NCBI GenBank assembly: GCA_028284775.1
Contig: JANQRB010000170.1
Span: forward strand, 1-64,000
Reading direction: 5' to 3'
Length of the DNA: 64,000 bases
Origin: Candidatus Kapaibacterium sp.
GTDB taxonomy: Bacteria; Bacteroidota; Ignavibacteria; Kapaibacteriales; UBA7675
Shown: piece after piece, positions 26,878-36,121 of the stretch
How positions within the stretch are numbered: position 1 is the stretch's first letter
Layout: every line of letters begins with the position of its first letter
Made by a program: the position numbers and the translations under genes
The notes under the pieces: model-generated
Databases searched by the model: none
What the model saw: only the letters and a program-made list of their open reading frames with translations
Told to the model about the DNA's origin: nothing

Positions 26878-27093
26878 CGCGCTAAGATCTCCTGCATGCT
26901 TTTCGATGACTTCCGGCCTGCAGTCCACAGACGATACTCTGTGAATTTTCACCGATCCGGCCGGAAATGCGGCACGCTCTTCCAGATATCAAGGATGAAA
27001 ATTAGATTGCTTTGTTCTTATGCTTTCGATAAGTTCGTACACCTTACCTGAAACTGCTGGCTTCCTGGTCAATAAACTTTGTTTGGAGCAGAC

Positions 27094-29424
27094 ATGATTC
27101 TTCGTCTGAGTCTTCTGGTATTTCTGCTTTGTTCGGAAGTTCTTCACGCCCAGGAATTCTTGTGGACAGCAACTTCCATTCAGCACAAGTACGAACTGAT
27201 CCGCAGTATCGCAAAGGTGGGCCCCAACACTTTACTGTGCGGAGGCGGCACCGGCAAGTTGTATCGATCGACAAACGATGGCCGGCACTGGCGAGAAATT
27301 TCATCGCCGGCCGAAGGCGAAAATCAAATTCGTCCGCTCAAAAGCGACGACTTTGCTAATGTCTACGCGGTCTCCTCGGATTTTGGTCTCTTCCGGTCTT
27401 CGGATCTGGGCGATAGCTGGATCGAACTGAGCAAAACACTGCCTGACAAGATCTTTTACAACGACCTTGTAATTGCCCCGAACGGCAACCTGCTTTTAAG
27501 CGCCAACGCTATAGGGGGATTCTACCTCTCCAGCGACGACGGCCAGACCTGGACAATGCTCGAAGAGTTTGATCGGACACTTGTTAAGGCCTTGATACTT
27601 AGCCCTAGAGGTGATCTAATAGCCGGCACGATGAATGGTGGACTCTACCGATCACAAGATAACGGTGTAACCTGGCAAATTCTCAGAACAGGCCTTCCCA
27701 ACTTAACACTTTTGTCCTCGCTTGCTGTACTGGGTAAGCAGCATCTCTTTGCCGCTGGCATTTCCAATATTCACCGAAGCAGCGATGGAGGTGATTCATG
27801 GACTGTAGCCGACCTTAAGGGAGAATTGGAGCAGGAAGTAGTTTATGATTTTGCCGATAATGGTCTCGGGCGATATTTTGTTTGTACAAATGAGGGTGTC
27901 TACATTTCAGAAGATGAAGGTCAGAGCTGGCGTTCAATCAGCAAAAACATAGCAATCCGCGATACGCGAGCGCTCGCACTATCACCCGAAGGTCATTTGC
28001 TTGCCGGAACCGAATCCCGCGGCATTTATCGGAGTACGCATCCGATTGCGGTACCGGAAAACTTTGCCGAGCTGGCCGGCCGGGTCTTCAACGATCTTGA
28101 CGACGACTGCCTGGAAGGCACTGACGAAGCCGGGATAGCGCATCGTCTCGTCAGAGTCGAGCCGGGTCCATTCTATGGGATCACAGATCAAAACGGCGAT
28201 TATGTCGTACGGCTTCCACCCGGAAATTTTACGGCCAGTCTGCTTCCACGGCGCAATTGGCGGATTAACTGCAAGCCGGCCGAACGTCACGTGGCGCTGC
28301 CGACTGCAGGCGAGCGCCTGGATGACCTAGATTTCGCGCACTTTATGATTCCGGGGATCGAAGAAGTCGCATTAAGTATCTCATCGGAGGGCAGGCCACG
28401 CCCCGGCGCTGAAATTACCTATTGTATTCAAGGTCGGAATATCGGCACGGTTGAATATTCAGGCACGCTGGATTTCATGTTCGACCCGCTCTTGAATTTT
28501 GTGTCCGCCAGCCCGCAGCCAGGTAATCTGGAGGCGGGACTGGCTCGTTTTGATGTTGAACAATTGCCGCTTGAATCCACGCTCGCACTGAAGCTGACGC
28601 TCAGGATTCCGCCCGATCCATCTTTGACCGGACGGCGCATTTGTGCCCGGGTCGCGACCGCTACGTCCTCATCCGACCAGCTCCTGCGCGGCGAAAATTT
28701 CGATGAAGACTGTCTCGAAATCCGCAATTCCTTTGATCCCAATGATATCCAGGTCGAACCTGCCGGCACTGGACCCCAAGGCTTCGTGCCCTTAAGCGAA
28801 CAAATCCTGGCCTATACGATTCGCTTCCAGAATACCGGCAATGCCGAGGCCATCGAAGTACGCGTGCTCGACACCCTCGATGACAATCTGGACATTGCGA
28901 GCCTGCGCATGGGGATCGTCAGTCACGACTACAGGCTGATCATCCGCGATGACAACATCCTCGAATTTCGCTTCGACAATATTAACCTGCCGGACAATAA
29001 AAGCGATGAAGCCGGCAGCAACGGTTTCATTAAGTATACAATACACCTGAAGCCCGACATGACGGCCGGTACGCAGATTCGCAATCGCGCCGCCATTTAC
29101 TTCGATTTCAACGCACCGGTGATTACCAATACGGTGGTCACCACACTGAAATCGACTTCCACCACTGTGGATGATGCGCTTAACAGTTCAGGACTGTCGA
29201 TCTATCCCAACCCTTCCGGCGGCCTGTTTAGTATCGCGAGCAGCGGCGATAAGCTTTTGACCGTCCGGATGTTCGACATTCACGGAAGCGAAATCCCCTG
29301 TACGACTAAAACCGCCGGCAAGGGGTTGATTGTCTATAGCGAGCATAGCGCTACGAGTGTTTACTTCCTGCGTATCACAGGCGCAGGGGGGGAATACGTC
29401 AGACGCATACAGCTGTTCGACTAA
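27094..29424 (+). CDS. T9SS-type Asp-box surface protein, paralogue 3
   Basis: About 776 residues from the ATG at 27094, with GGAG at 27084-27087. Signal peptide (LRLSLLVFLLCSEVLHAQ). Asp-box motifs STNDGRHW, SSDLGDSW, SSDDGQTW, SQDNGVTW, SSDGGDSW and SEDEGQSW form the N-terminal propeller. The SdrD-B-like (RVFNDLDDDCLEGTDEAGI), DUF11-like, YTIRFQNTGNAEAIEVRVLD and sorting (IYPNPSGGLFSI) domains follow as in paralogue 2. The central propeller (about 27590-27960) is somewhat more AT-rich than its flanks. Its terminator duplicates that of paralogue 2. Probably surface-exposed after type IX export; partner unknown. Confidence 0.92.
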   Translation: MILRLSLLVFLLCSEVLHAQEFLWTATSIQHKYELIRSIAKVGPNTLLCGGGTGKLYRSTNDGRHWREISSPAEGENQIRPLKSDDFANVYAVSSDFGLFRSSDLGDSWIELSKTLPDKIFYNDLVIAPNGNLLLSANAIGGFYLSSDDGQTWTMLEEFDRTLVKALILSPRGDLIAGTMNGGLYRSQDNGVTWQILRTGLPNLTLLSSLAVLGKQHLFAAGISNIHRSSDGGDSWTVADLKGELEQEVVYDFADNGLGRYFVCTNEGVYISEDEGQSWRSISKNIAIRDTRALALSPEGHLLAGTESRGIYRSTHPIAVPENFAELAGRVFNDLDDDCLEGTDEAGIAHRLVRVEPGPFYGITDQNGDYVVRLPPGNFTASLLPRRNWRINCKPAERHVALPTAGERLDDLDFAHFMIPGIEEVALSISSEGRPRPGAEITYCIQGRNIGTVEYSGTLDFMFDPLLNFVSASPQPGNLEAGLARFDVEQLPLESTLALKLTLRIPPDPSLTGRRICARVATATSSSDQLLRGENFDEDCLEIRNSFDPNDIQVEPAGTGPQGFVPLSEQILAYTIRFQNTGNAEAIEVRVLDTLDDNLDIASLRMGIVSHDYRLIIRDDNILEFRFDNINLPDNKSDEAGSNGFIKYTIHLKPDMTAGTQIRNRAAIYFDFNAPVITNTVVTTLKSTSTTVDDALNSSGLSIYPNPSGGLFSIASSGDKLLTVRMFDIHGSEIPCTTKTAGKGLIVYSEHSATSVYFLRITGAGGEYVRRIQLFD

Positions 29425-29449
29425 ACATTGATTCAGCGTGTAAGTCGCT

Positions 29450-29482
29450 AACCGGCGATTCGGTGGAGTCGCCGGTTTTTTG
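29450..29482 (+). terminator. Rho-independent terminator
   Basis: AACCGGCGA (29450-29458) pairs with TCGCCGGTT (29469-29477), followed by a T-run. The stem is identical to the terminator at 26845 and the loop differs at one or two bases, so gene and terminator were probably duplicated together. Confidence 0.85.
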
Positions 29483-29531
29483 TGACAATAATCGAATGTC
29501 CGGGATTCGCGGAAATCTTAATCTCAAGGCA

Positions 29532-30083
29532 TCAGTCCGCCAGCTTTTTGCTGAGCACCACAGAGACATAATTGGTCTCTTCCCAATCCTGCCTGGCAAC
29601 AATGCTGTAACCGCGACTCTGGTAATAGTCAATCAAATTGTCGGCATGCTCGGAAGTATCGAGCGCAATTTCCTCGGCACCCCAACGACCGGCCAGCTCT
29701 TCAACCAGGTCCATCATAGCGCTGCCCAATCCGCGCCCCTGCAATTCGGGCGCAACGGCAAACTGCTGAAAGTGAACGCAGCCGGGACGCCGATACCATT
29801 CGTTCCGACTGTCATAGGGCGGACAGAGTGTTACGGTAGCTATCAATTGTCCGCGACATTCCGCGACGTAGCAGGCGCCCATCGCCGCGCGCTGTTTGGT
29901 AATCTCATCCGTTTGGTGCGACGCGACATAGCGCATCCCCCGGTCCGCCAAAACCTTATAGGCCTTGTGTAGCAGACCGGTAATCTCCGACAGCGGGTCG
30001 GTTTTTTGCAAAGGGCGAATGTCAATTACATCGTCGTCCAGGATAATCCTGCGCCGCATAATTCTGATAGTCGAGTCAATCAT
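29532..30083 (-). CDS. GNAT-family N-acetyltransferase
   Basis: About 183 residues from the ATG at 30083 (in-frame starts at 30149 and 30059 are alternatives). The acetyl-CoA-binding motif A is clear: FAVAPELQGRGLGSAMMDLV, containing the Q-x-x-G-x-G/A loop. Motif B follows in NLIDYYQSRGYSIV, with the usual beta-bulge strand VHFQQ before it. The substrate is not deducible; small GNATs of this kind act on amines, amino acids or protein N-termini. It sits between two terminators, so it is probably monocistronic. Confidence 0.88.
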   Translation of the reverse strand: MIDSTIRIMRRRIILDDDVIDIRPLQKTDPLSEITGLLHKAYKVLADRGMRYVASHQTDEITKQRAAMGACYVAECRGQLIATVTLCPPYDSRNEWYRRPGCVHFQQFAVAPELQGRGLGSAMMDLVEELAGRWGAEEIALDTSEHADNLIDYYQSRGYSIVARQDWEETNYVSVVLSKKLAD

Positions 30084-30160
30084 TAGTTGCGCGTGCTCGT
30101 GTGAACGACAAAATTCCGGCTGCGATAAACTTACACATTTGATGCACAAATTCGAAGAAT

Positions 30161-30196
30161 CAAAAAGGGCGAATCTTCATACGGAAGATTCGCCCT
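30161..30196 (-). terminator. Rho-independent terminator
   Basis: A perfect 13-bp stem pairs 30066+100 to 30178 with 30184-30196 (loop ATACG, 30179-30183). Read on the minus strand it is followed by TTTTTG. It ends the epimerase/ThDP enzyme/aldehyde dehydrogenase direction of transcription, 45 bp past the dehydrogenase stop. Confidence 0.9.
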
Positions 30197-30241
30197 CATC
30201 GTCAGACTTGACTGCGCCGTCCTCGCAAGTTAATCCGGCGT

Positions 30242-31636
30242 TTACAGCACCTTCGACTTAATCACCATCAATTTGTCACGCGTCATATCATGCATGGAAT
30301 AGGGAATGCCGCCCATACCAAGTCCGGATTCGTCCCGCCCGCCGAAGGGCATCCAGTCAACCCGGAATGCCGTGTGATCGTTTACCATCACCGCCGTCGC
30401 GTTCAGTCGTTTAACCGTGTCGAGGGCGACTTCCAGATCCCTGGTAAAGACGGACGCCTGAAAAGCGACATTCAGACTGTTGGCCCGACCGACAGCTTCG
30501 AGGCGATCCCGGTAGGAGTACACGCAGACAACCGGACCGAATACTTCCTGTGTTGAGAGTTGAGAGTCAGCGGGAGGATCGAGGACGACCGTCGGCGCAT
30601 AGCATGTGTTCGAAAGTGCCTTGCCGCCGCAGAGCAGCTGCCCGCCGCCGGCGACAGCTTCATCGACCCAGGCCGCAACGCGCTCAACATTAGCGGGTGT
30701 GATCAGAGGGCCGACCTCCGTCGCGGCGTCGAGCGGATCACCGACGACAAGTGCGGCAGCGCGTTCCGCCAGGCCGCCGGCAACACGGTCGACGATGGAT
30801 TCATGCGCATAGACGCGCTGCACCGACACACAGACCTGACCGGCATGGTAAAAACCTCCTTTCGTCAGCAAGGGCAGTGCCGCTTCGATATCCGCGTCGG
30901 GCTCGATGATCGCCGGTGCTACTCCGCCATGCTCCAGGGCGCAGCGCGTTCCGGGAGCAAGTTTGGATCGCAGCATCCATCCGACGAATCCGGAGCCGAT
31001 AAAACTGAAAAAATTAACACGGGGGTCGGTGACCAGTTTCTCCGCCACGTCGTTGTCGGCGATCAATGTCTGACACCAGCCTTCCGGCAAACCGGCCTCC
31101 CTCAGAATGTCGACCAGAGCCAGGCAGGACAGAGGAGTCGTGCCCGCCGGCTTAACAATAACCGGGCAGCCGACAGCCACAGCCGGTATCACCTGATGGA
31201 CGATGAGATTTAACGGATGGTTAAAAGCACTGACGGCGGCAACGACGCCGATCGGCTCGCGGACCGTCCAGGCGATCCTGTTCTGCGATGAAGCTGTAGT
31301 GCCCATGGGTATTTCACGGCCGCCCTCGCTGCGTAGCGCTTCGATTGCGATATGAACGCCATCGACGGCTCGCTCCGCCTCTATTCTGGAATCCGTATAG
31401 GGTTTGCCTCCTTCTTCGGCGGCGATCCGTGTGAGATTCTCCAGCCGGTCGGCCATGATGGCCGCTACTTTGCGCAGAACGGCGACCCGCTCGGATTTCA
31501 GCAGCCAGGCATCCCGATTCTGAAACAAATCATTGGCACGCCGCAGTTTGCGCTCAAGCTCATCGGCATTGTCGAGCGGCAATTCGCGCAGCAAATGCTC
31601 ATCGTAAGGCGAATAAACTTTTAAGGTCTCACTCAC
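30242..31636 (-). CDS. NAD(P)-dependent aldehyde dehydrogenase
   Basis: 464 residues, normal for the superfamily. Catalytic features: Asn140 in FNHPLN, Lys162 in VIVKPAGTTP, Glu235 in LEHGGVAP (general base) and nucleophile Cys269 in GQVCVSVQR. The cofactor region is FIGSGFVG and the C-terminal signature is MPFGGRDESGLGMGG. It oxidises an aldehyde to the acid through a thioester; the sequence resembles succinate-semialdehyde/glycolaldehyde-type members, but substrate assignment is not safe. It starts 21 bp after the ThDP-enzyme gene and is evidently co-transcribed with it, so the two probably act on one pathway. Confidence 0.93.
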   Translation of the reverse strand: MSETLKVYSPYDEHLLRELPLDNADELERKLRRANDLFQNRDAWLLKSERVAVLRKVAAIMADRLENLTRIAAEEGGKPYTDSRIEAERAVDGVHIAIEALRSEGGREIPMGTTASSQNRIAWTVREPIGVVAAVSAFNHPLNLIVHQVIPAVAVGCPVIVKPAGTTPLSCLALVDILREAGLPEGWCQTLIADNDVAEKLVTDPRVNFFSFIGSGFVGWMLRSKLAPGTRCALEHGGVAPAIIEPDADIEAALPLLTKGGFYHAGQVCVSVQRVYAHESIVDRVAGGLAERAAALVVGDPLDAATEVGPLITPANVERVAAWVDEAVAGGGQLLCGGKALSNTCYAPTVVLDPPADSQLSTQEVFGPVVCVYSYRDRLEAVGRANSLNVAFQASVFTRDLEVALDTVKRLNATAVMVNDHTAFRVDWMPFGGRDESGLGMGGIPYSMHDMTRDKLMVIKSKVL

Positions 31637-31657
31637 AGCCGAATTCCTCCATGAAAT

Positions 31658-33301
31658 TTATAGGATACAAGTTTTAGCCTGAAGTTCTTCGTTTAAGATG
31701 CGATGGTTGTCGCGGTAGTCCACGGGGACATCGATTACATGCACGCCGGGGCTTGCAAGGCATGTCTCTAATAGTGTCTGCAGGTTCTCTTTACTGTCCA
31801 GGCGATGCCCCGACGCTCCGTAACTCTCGGCGTACTTCACGAAATCGGGATTGCCGTAATCCAGACCAAAGGTCGGAAAGCCCATCCCCGACTGCTTCCA
31901 CTTGATCATACCATAGGCGTTGTCGTTAAGAATCACAACCACAAGATCCAGGCCAAGGCGGACGGCGGTTTCCAACTCCTGCGAATTCATCATAAAGCCG
32001 CCGTCGCCACAAACCGTCATCACCTTGCGTTCCGGATAAACTATTTTGGCGGCGATAGCTGAGGGTAAGCCCGCCCCCATCGTTGCCAGGGCGTTGTCGA
32101 GCAGCAGCGTATTGGCTTCATAAGCATCGTACTGACGCGCAAACCAAATTTTATAGACGCCGTTGTCCAGTGTAACAATGCCATCGGCGGGCATTACCGC
32201 GCGCACGTCCGAAACCAGGCGCTGAGGGACAACCGGAAAGCGAGTGTCATCGGAGAGCTCGGCGATATGCTCGTGAAGTTGTTGTTTAACGCGACCGAAA
32301 TAGTCCAGTACCCAGTGATCCTGCTTCGTCACTTCCTGTGCCAGCCGCTCGACAGTATGCGCTATATCACCGACCACTTCGTGCTGCGGGAAATACACAT
32401 CATCGACGACCGCCGAAAAATTGTTAATATGAATCACTTTGCGTCCGTCATCATGTTCCATAAAAAATGGCGGCTTTTCAATCACATCGTGGCCGATGTT
32501 GATAATGAGGTCGGCGCGGGCGATAGCGCAATGCAGGTAATCGTGATCCGACAAGGCGGCGGTTCCCAGAAAGAGCTCGTGCCGCTCATCCACAACGCCC
32601 TTGCCCATCTGCGTATTGAAAAAATACATGCCTGTCCTGTCGATTAATGAGCGCAGCGCCCGTCCGGTGCGATTGCGGTTGGCAGCCGCGCCGATCAGTA
32701 TCAGCGGACGCCGCGATTGCTCAATCATCGCGACTGCCTGTTGCAGCGAACGGTCATCGGCGCCGGGACGACGGGCCAGACAAGCTTCGAAGAGGACGGC
32801 GCTGGCATCTTCGGCGGCGATGTCTTCCGGAAGTTCCAGATGGACAGGGCCGGGGCGCTCTTCCTGCATAATGCGAAATGCTTCGCGAATACAGGAGGGA
32901 ATATTGTTGCCATTAACCAGTTGTCGTGTATACTGCGTCAGAGGCCGCATCGTATCCACGACATCAACAATCTGAAAGCGGCCCTGCTTGCTCTTCTTGA
33001 TCGGCTTCTGCCCCGTAATCATTAACATCGGCATCGCGCCGAGCAGCGCGTAGGCCGCAGGAGTCACAAAGTTGGTGGCTCCGGGTCCCAGGGTCGCGAG
33101 GCAGACACCGGGCCGGCCCGTCAAACGCCCATAGGTCGCCGCCATAAAGCCCGCTCCCTGCTCGTGGCGTGTTAAAATCAACTTGATCGTCGACGTTCGC
33201 AAGGATTCGAGTATGTCCAGGTTTTCTTCGCCGGGTATACCGAATATATACTCAACGCCCTCATTTTCGAGTGCCTTAACAAACAGATCAGATGCTTTCA
33301 T
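31658..33301 (-). CDS. Thiamine-diphosphate enzyme, acetolactate synthase-like
   Basis: 547 residues from the ATG at 33301, with AGAGGAG upstream. The order is that of the acetohydroxyacid synthase/pyruvate oxidase family: PYR domain with the activating Glu in LTRHEQGAGFMAATYGRLTG, a central domain, and the PP domain with the ThDP/Mg motif GDGGFMMNSQELETA…NDNAYGMIKW. It most resembles catabolic acetolactate synthase (AlsS), which condenses two pyruvates. No regulatory small subunit or acetolactate decarboxylase gene is nearby, and the partner is an aldehyde dehydrogenase, so another 2-keto-acid substrate is possible. Confidence 0.88.
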   Translation of the reverse strand: MKASDLFVKALENEGVEYIFGIPGEENLDILESLRTSTIKLILTRHEQGAGFMAATYGRLTGRPGVCLATLGPGATNFVTPAAYALLGAMPMLMITGQKPIKKSKQGRFQIVDVVDTMRPLTQYTRQLVNGNNIPSCIREAFRIMQEERPGPVHLELPEDIAAEDASAVLFEACLARRPGADDRSLQQAVAMIEQSRRPLILIGAAANRNRTGRALRSLIDRTGMYFFNTQMGKGVVDERHELFLGTAALSDHDYLHCAIARADLIINIGHDVIEKPPFFMEHDDGRKVIHINNFSAVVDDVYFPQHEVVGDIAHTVERLAQEVTKQDHWVLDYFGRVKQQLHEHIAELSDDTRFPVVPQRLVSDVRAVMPADGIVTLDNGVYKIWFARQYDAYEANTLLLDNALATMGAGLPSAIAAKIVYPERKVMTVCGDGGFMMNSQELETAVRLGLDLVVVILNDNAYGMIKWKQSGMGFPTFGLDYGNPDFVKYAESYGASGHRLDSKENLQTLLETCLASPGVHVIDVPVDYRDNHRILNEELQAKTCIL

Positions 33302-33450
33302 TGCGCACAACTCCTCTATGATTCACATAGTGCTTGAATGTCGGTTTCCTTGTTCCTTTGGCGGCCTTGCCGGCGATCCAATTGCCCGCAACATTATTTC
33401 GCCGGAGCTTTGATTCCGAAACGAAAATTCGCGCCAGGCAGCTATGAAGC

Positions 33451-34443
33451 CTAGGCCATCGCTTCACGGATCAAGCCGATTAACTCTTGCTCCTTCTCCG
33501 GACTGATGCCATAGTTTCCGGCAGGCCAGCCGCGCGGCTCATAATATTCGATAGTCGCGCTAAGCGCATCGGTCCACTTAGTCGGACTGGGAAGGAATTC
33601 ATGACAAAAATTCCTTGAGTCGACCTGCAGATCATTGCCGTTGATCCACAAAGGCATATCGGTCCATTGTTGAATTCCCTGCTCGATCAGGAAGGCGGCC
33701 GGCGCACTGACAATGTCAGGGGATACCTGCATCTGGGCCGCGGCAGACGCGACAATTTCGGCAAAGCTGAGGATATGCGTACCGGCATTAAAACTCTGAC
33801 GCTCGGGATGGGCATCGATACCGGCGAGCATTGCACTGGCCAGATCATCCACGTAGCTGAAAGTCGTTTTACGCACTCCTTCTTCGGGCAGCAGGAGCTC
33901 GGTATTCGTTCGGCAGCGTTGCAGCCAGTAATAGAGTCGATCAGTGAAATCATAACGTCCAAAGACAAGCGCCGGCCGCAATATGATGCTGTCCAGCCAC
34001 TCACGCGCCAATGTGACTCGCTCGCATTCCGCTTTACGAGCTCCGTAGCTGGCGCCCGTCGTGTCGTTCATGGCCTCGGCGCTGCAAGGCAAGAGCTCCG
34101 AGTCATCCGCCAGTTTCCCCGTGGCGATCGGACGCAGGTCGAGCGCTGAGATACTGGAAATCAGCACGTATCGGCCGATCCTGCCGCGACAGCGATCGAG
34201 CAGGGTCGCCAGGCTCAATGGATAATAGGCGCACATGTCGAACACGACATCCCAGTCATGCCCGGCAATGGCAGTGTGGTCGTCAGTGTCACGATCGCCG
34301 AGAAACCGCCGGAGATCCGGAAACAAATCCGCGTTCGTCTTGCCGCGATGAAACAAGGTCGGCTCGATGCCTTCCGCCAACAGGCGCTCGACCAAAACAC
34401 GGCCGACAAATTGCGTTCCGCCGATTATCAGAATCCGTTTCAT
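33451..34443 (-). CDS. NAD-dependent epimerase/dehydratase (extended SDR)
   Basis: 330 residues from the ATG at 34443 (GGAG 9 bases upstream); the frame extends further upstream, but the Rossmann fold begins here: MKRILIIGGTQFVGRVLVERL. The active site is SYGARKAECE (Tyr-x-x-x-Lys) with a Ser in ISSISAL. TFSYVDDLASAMLAGI is the substrate-domain segment. It belongs with atypical extended SDRs such as plant-type RNA-binding CSP41 and sugar-nucleotide epimerases. The substrate is probably a nucleotide sugar, but no sugar-nucleotide genes flank it. It lies 150 bp upstream of the ThDP-enzyme gene. Confidence 0.88.
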   Translation of the reverse strand: MKRILIIGGTQFVGRVLVERLLAEGIEPTLFHRGKTNADLFPDLRRFLGDRDTDDHTAIAGHDWDVVFDMCAYYPLSLATLLDRCRGRIGRYVLISSISALDLRPIATGKLADDSELLPCSAEAMNDTTGASYGARKAECERVTLAREWLDSIILRPALVFGRYDFTDRLYYWLQRCRTNTELLLPEEGVRKTTFSYVDDLASAMLAGIDAHPERQSFNAGTHILSFAEIVASAAAQMQVSPDIVSAPAAFLIEQGIQQWTDMPLWINGNDLQVDSRNFCHEFLPSPTKWTDALSATIEYYEPRGWPAGNYGISPEKEQELIGLIREAMA

Positions 34444-34679
34444 GTTGATCGTCTCCAGGCTATTTGTTGATGTATTTTCGTGTTGATGTTGTTGCTGGAG
34501 TCCTTGACAAGAAAAACGCGATCGTATTGCAGACAAAGGTCAAACTGGCAATGAAGCGGGTAGATATGTGCTGCTGTTTGCAGAAGCATTATACGCATCG
34601 CCGGTACGGAATTTCAATCGACTGTTGCAAATAATACTATTTTGCCGATTATTCGATACTTACATTCGGTGTCATTTCC

Positions 34680-35120
34680 ATGCGCATAGTGCTCACGACC
34701 AGGGTTCGCGCCGACTATCGCGAAGTGTTCAAGGGTTTTACCCGCGAGTTTTTTCTGAAGCTGACGCCTCCTCTTACAAAAATCGAACTGAGCCGATTCG
34801 ACGGCTGCCATGCGAACGATGAAATCAAACTCGACATCATTGCGCTGGGAATCCGCAAGCATTGGGAGGGCAAGATTGTCTATCAGGCTGAGACCGAAGG
34901 CGAAGTGTTTTTTGTCGACGAAGGTCGGCAGCTGCCGAGCCCACTGACTTTCTGGCGTCACTGGCACCGCATTATCGATAAAGGCGATCACAGCGAGATT
35001 GTCGACGACATCCAGTTTCGCAGCTCGAATCGCCTGCTGGACCTGGTCATCTGGCCCCTACTTCGCCTGCAGTTTCAAACGAGGAAAGCAATCTACCGTA
35101 AAGAGTTTGGCGCGGTCTGA
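34680..35120 (+). CDS. SRPBCC-fold (START-like) ligand-binding protein
   Basis: 146 residues, no signal peptide. The beginning, VRADYREVFKGFTREFFLKLTP, then IELSRFDGCHANDEIKLDI and W-x-x-x-I-V segments, matches short SRPBCC proteins common in Bacteroidetes, with a helix-grip fold and a C-terminal helix (LLDLVIWPLLRLQFQTRKAIY). The usual role is binding a hydrophobic ligand in the cytoplasm. The C-terminal helix is hydrophobic and could lie on the membrane. It is convergent with the glycosyltransferase gene (35 bp between stops). Confidence 0.75.
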   Translation: MRIVLTTRVRADYREVFKGFTREFFLKLTPPLTKIELSRFDGCHANDEIKLDIIALGIRKHWEGKIVYQAETEGEVFFVDEGRQLPSPLTFWRHWHRIIDKGDHSEIVDDIQFRSSNRLLDLVIWPLLRLQFQTRKAIYRKEFGAV

Positions 35121-35155
35121 ACACGGATTGCCAAATCTCAGCGGCGGCGCAGGCA

Positions 35156-36109
35156 TCAGGATGAGCGATCTTCAAGCAAAACATAATTGTGATAGGCGCC
35201 TATTTCCCTGCCGAGCATCTTTTCCAGGGCCGATACGAGTCGGTATTTTAACTTTTCATGCTTGTGTTTCGGACGATTGCTCTTCGGCCGCCCGCTGTAT
35301 TGAAGCTGATCGCGCCAGTCACATCGCGCGATCCATTCGCGCATGACGGCCGGGTGGCTGCCGCTGAAGCGAGCCAATCGATTCAAAGGACCATAATCGA
35401 ACTGCGCCGCTGTCTGCCGGGCAAGACGCTCGGCTTCATCCCGGCCCTTGTGATTCGTATCGAGATGACGAATTTTCGTTTTCATGTAGCCGGGAGGGCG
35501 TACCCAGCCGTAGTGGTAAATCGCCGCATCGGCCAGCGCGACTTTTAACTTGTAGGTACCTTCCTGCTGCCGGTAATTACGGCCGTCGAAATCCGGAATG
35601 CGCCGAAAAGACTGGGCGGACTCCCAGGAGTATATCTCCGGATGATTGCGAATGATCCGAATTTCGTTTTTGTACCAGCCGTGCGATTGCTGGTAATGTT
35701 CGTAATCACCCCAGAAATGATAGTAGCGCATCAAAAGGCCTTCAACGCGCTCGTCGTCCAGCAGCTCCCGGCAGCGTTGTTGAATTCGCGGCAAATCATC
35801 TTCGTGCACTACTTCGTCGGCCTGAAGATAAAACAACCAGTCGCCGCTGCATGCAGAACGGGCCAGGTTGCTCTGTTGAGCATGAACGGTACCGCGCGGA
35901 TAACGCTCCATATCCCAGACACTGTCGATAATCCGAATCTTGTCGGAACCGATACTTTCAATTTCGGCGCGTGTCGTGTCGCCGGGCTCGGAATCGCCCA
36001 GCGCAAACACAAACTCATCAACGATCGGCAATATCGATTGAATCGATTGTTTAACCGGATAGTAAAGCCGGCTGAGATTGCGCCCCATCGAAAAGCCGCT
36101 GATCTTCAT
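35156..36109 (-). CDS. Family 2-like glycosyltransferase
   Basis: 317 residues. The N-terminal part has a GT-A-like start (KISGFSMGRNLSRLYYPVKQSI) and the nucleotide-sugar/metal motif LQADEVVHEDD near residue 97. The C-terminal third is basic (RPKSNRPKHKHEKLKYRL) with an amphipathic helix, suggesting membrane attachment. It probably transfers a sugar to a surface glycan or lipid. The gene starts 12 bp after the carboxynorspermidine decarboxylase stop, so it is the third gene of that operon, an association with no obvious biochemical link. Confidence 0.8.
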   Translation of the reverse strand: MKISGFSMGRNLSRLYYPVKQSIQSILPIVDEFVFALGDSEPGDTTRAEIESIGSDKIRIIDSVWDMERYPRGTVHAQQSNLARSACSGDWLFYLQADEVVHEDDLPRIQQRCRELLDDERVEGLLMRYYHFWGDYEHYQQSHGWYKNEIRIIRNHPEIYSWESAQSFRRIPDFDGRNYRQQEGTYKLKVALADAAIYHYGWVRPPGYMKTKIRHLDTNHKGRDEAERLARQTAAQFDYGPLNRLARFSGSHPAVMREWIARCDWRDQLQYSGRPKSNRPKHKHEKLKYRLVSALEKMLGREIGAYHNYVLLEDRSS

Positions 36110-36121
36110 AGGCCCAAATGC

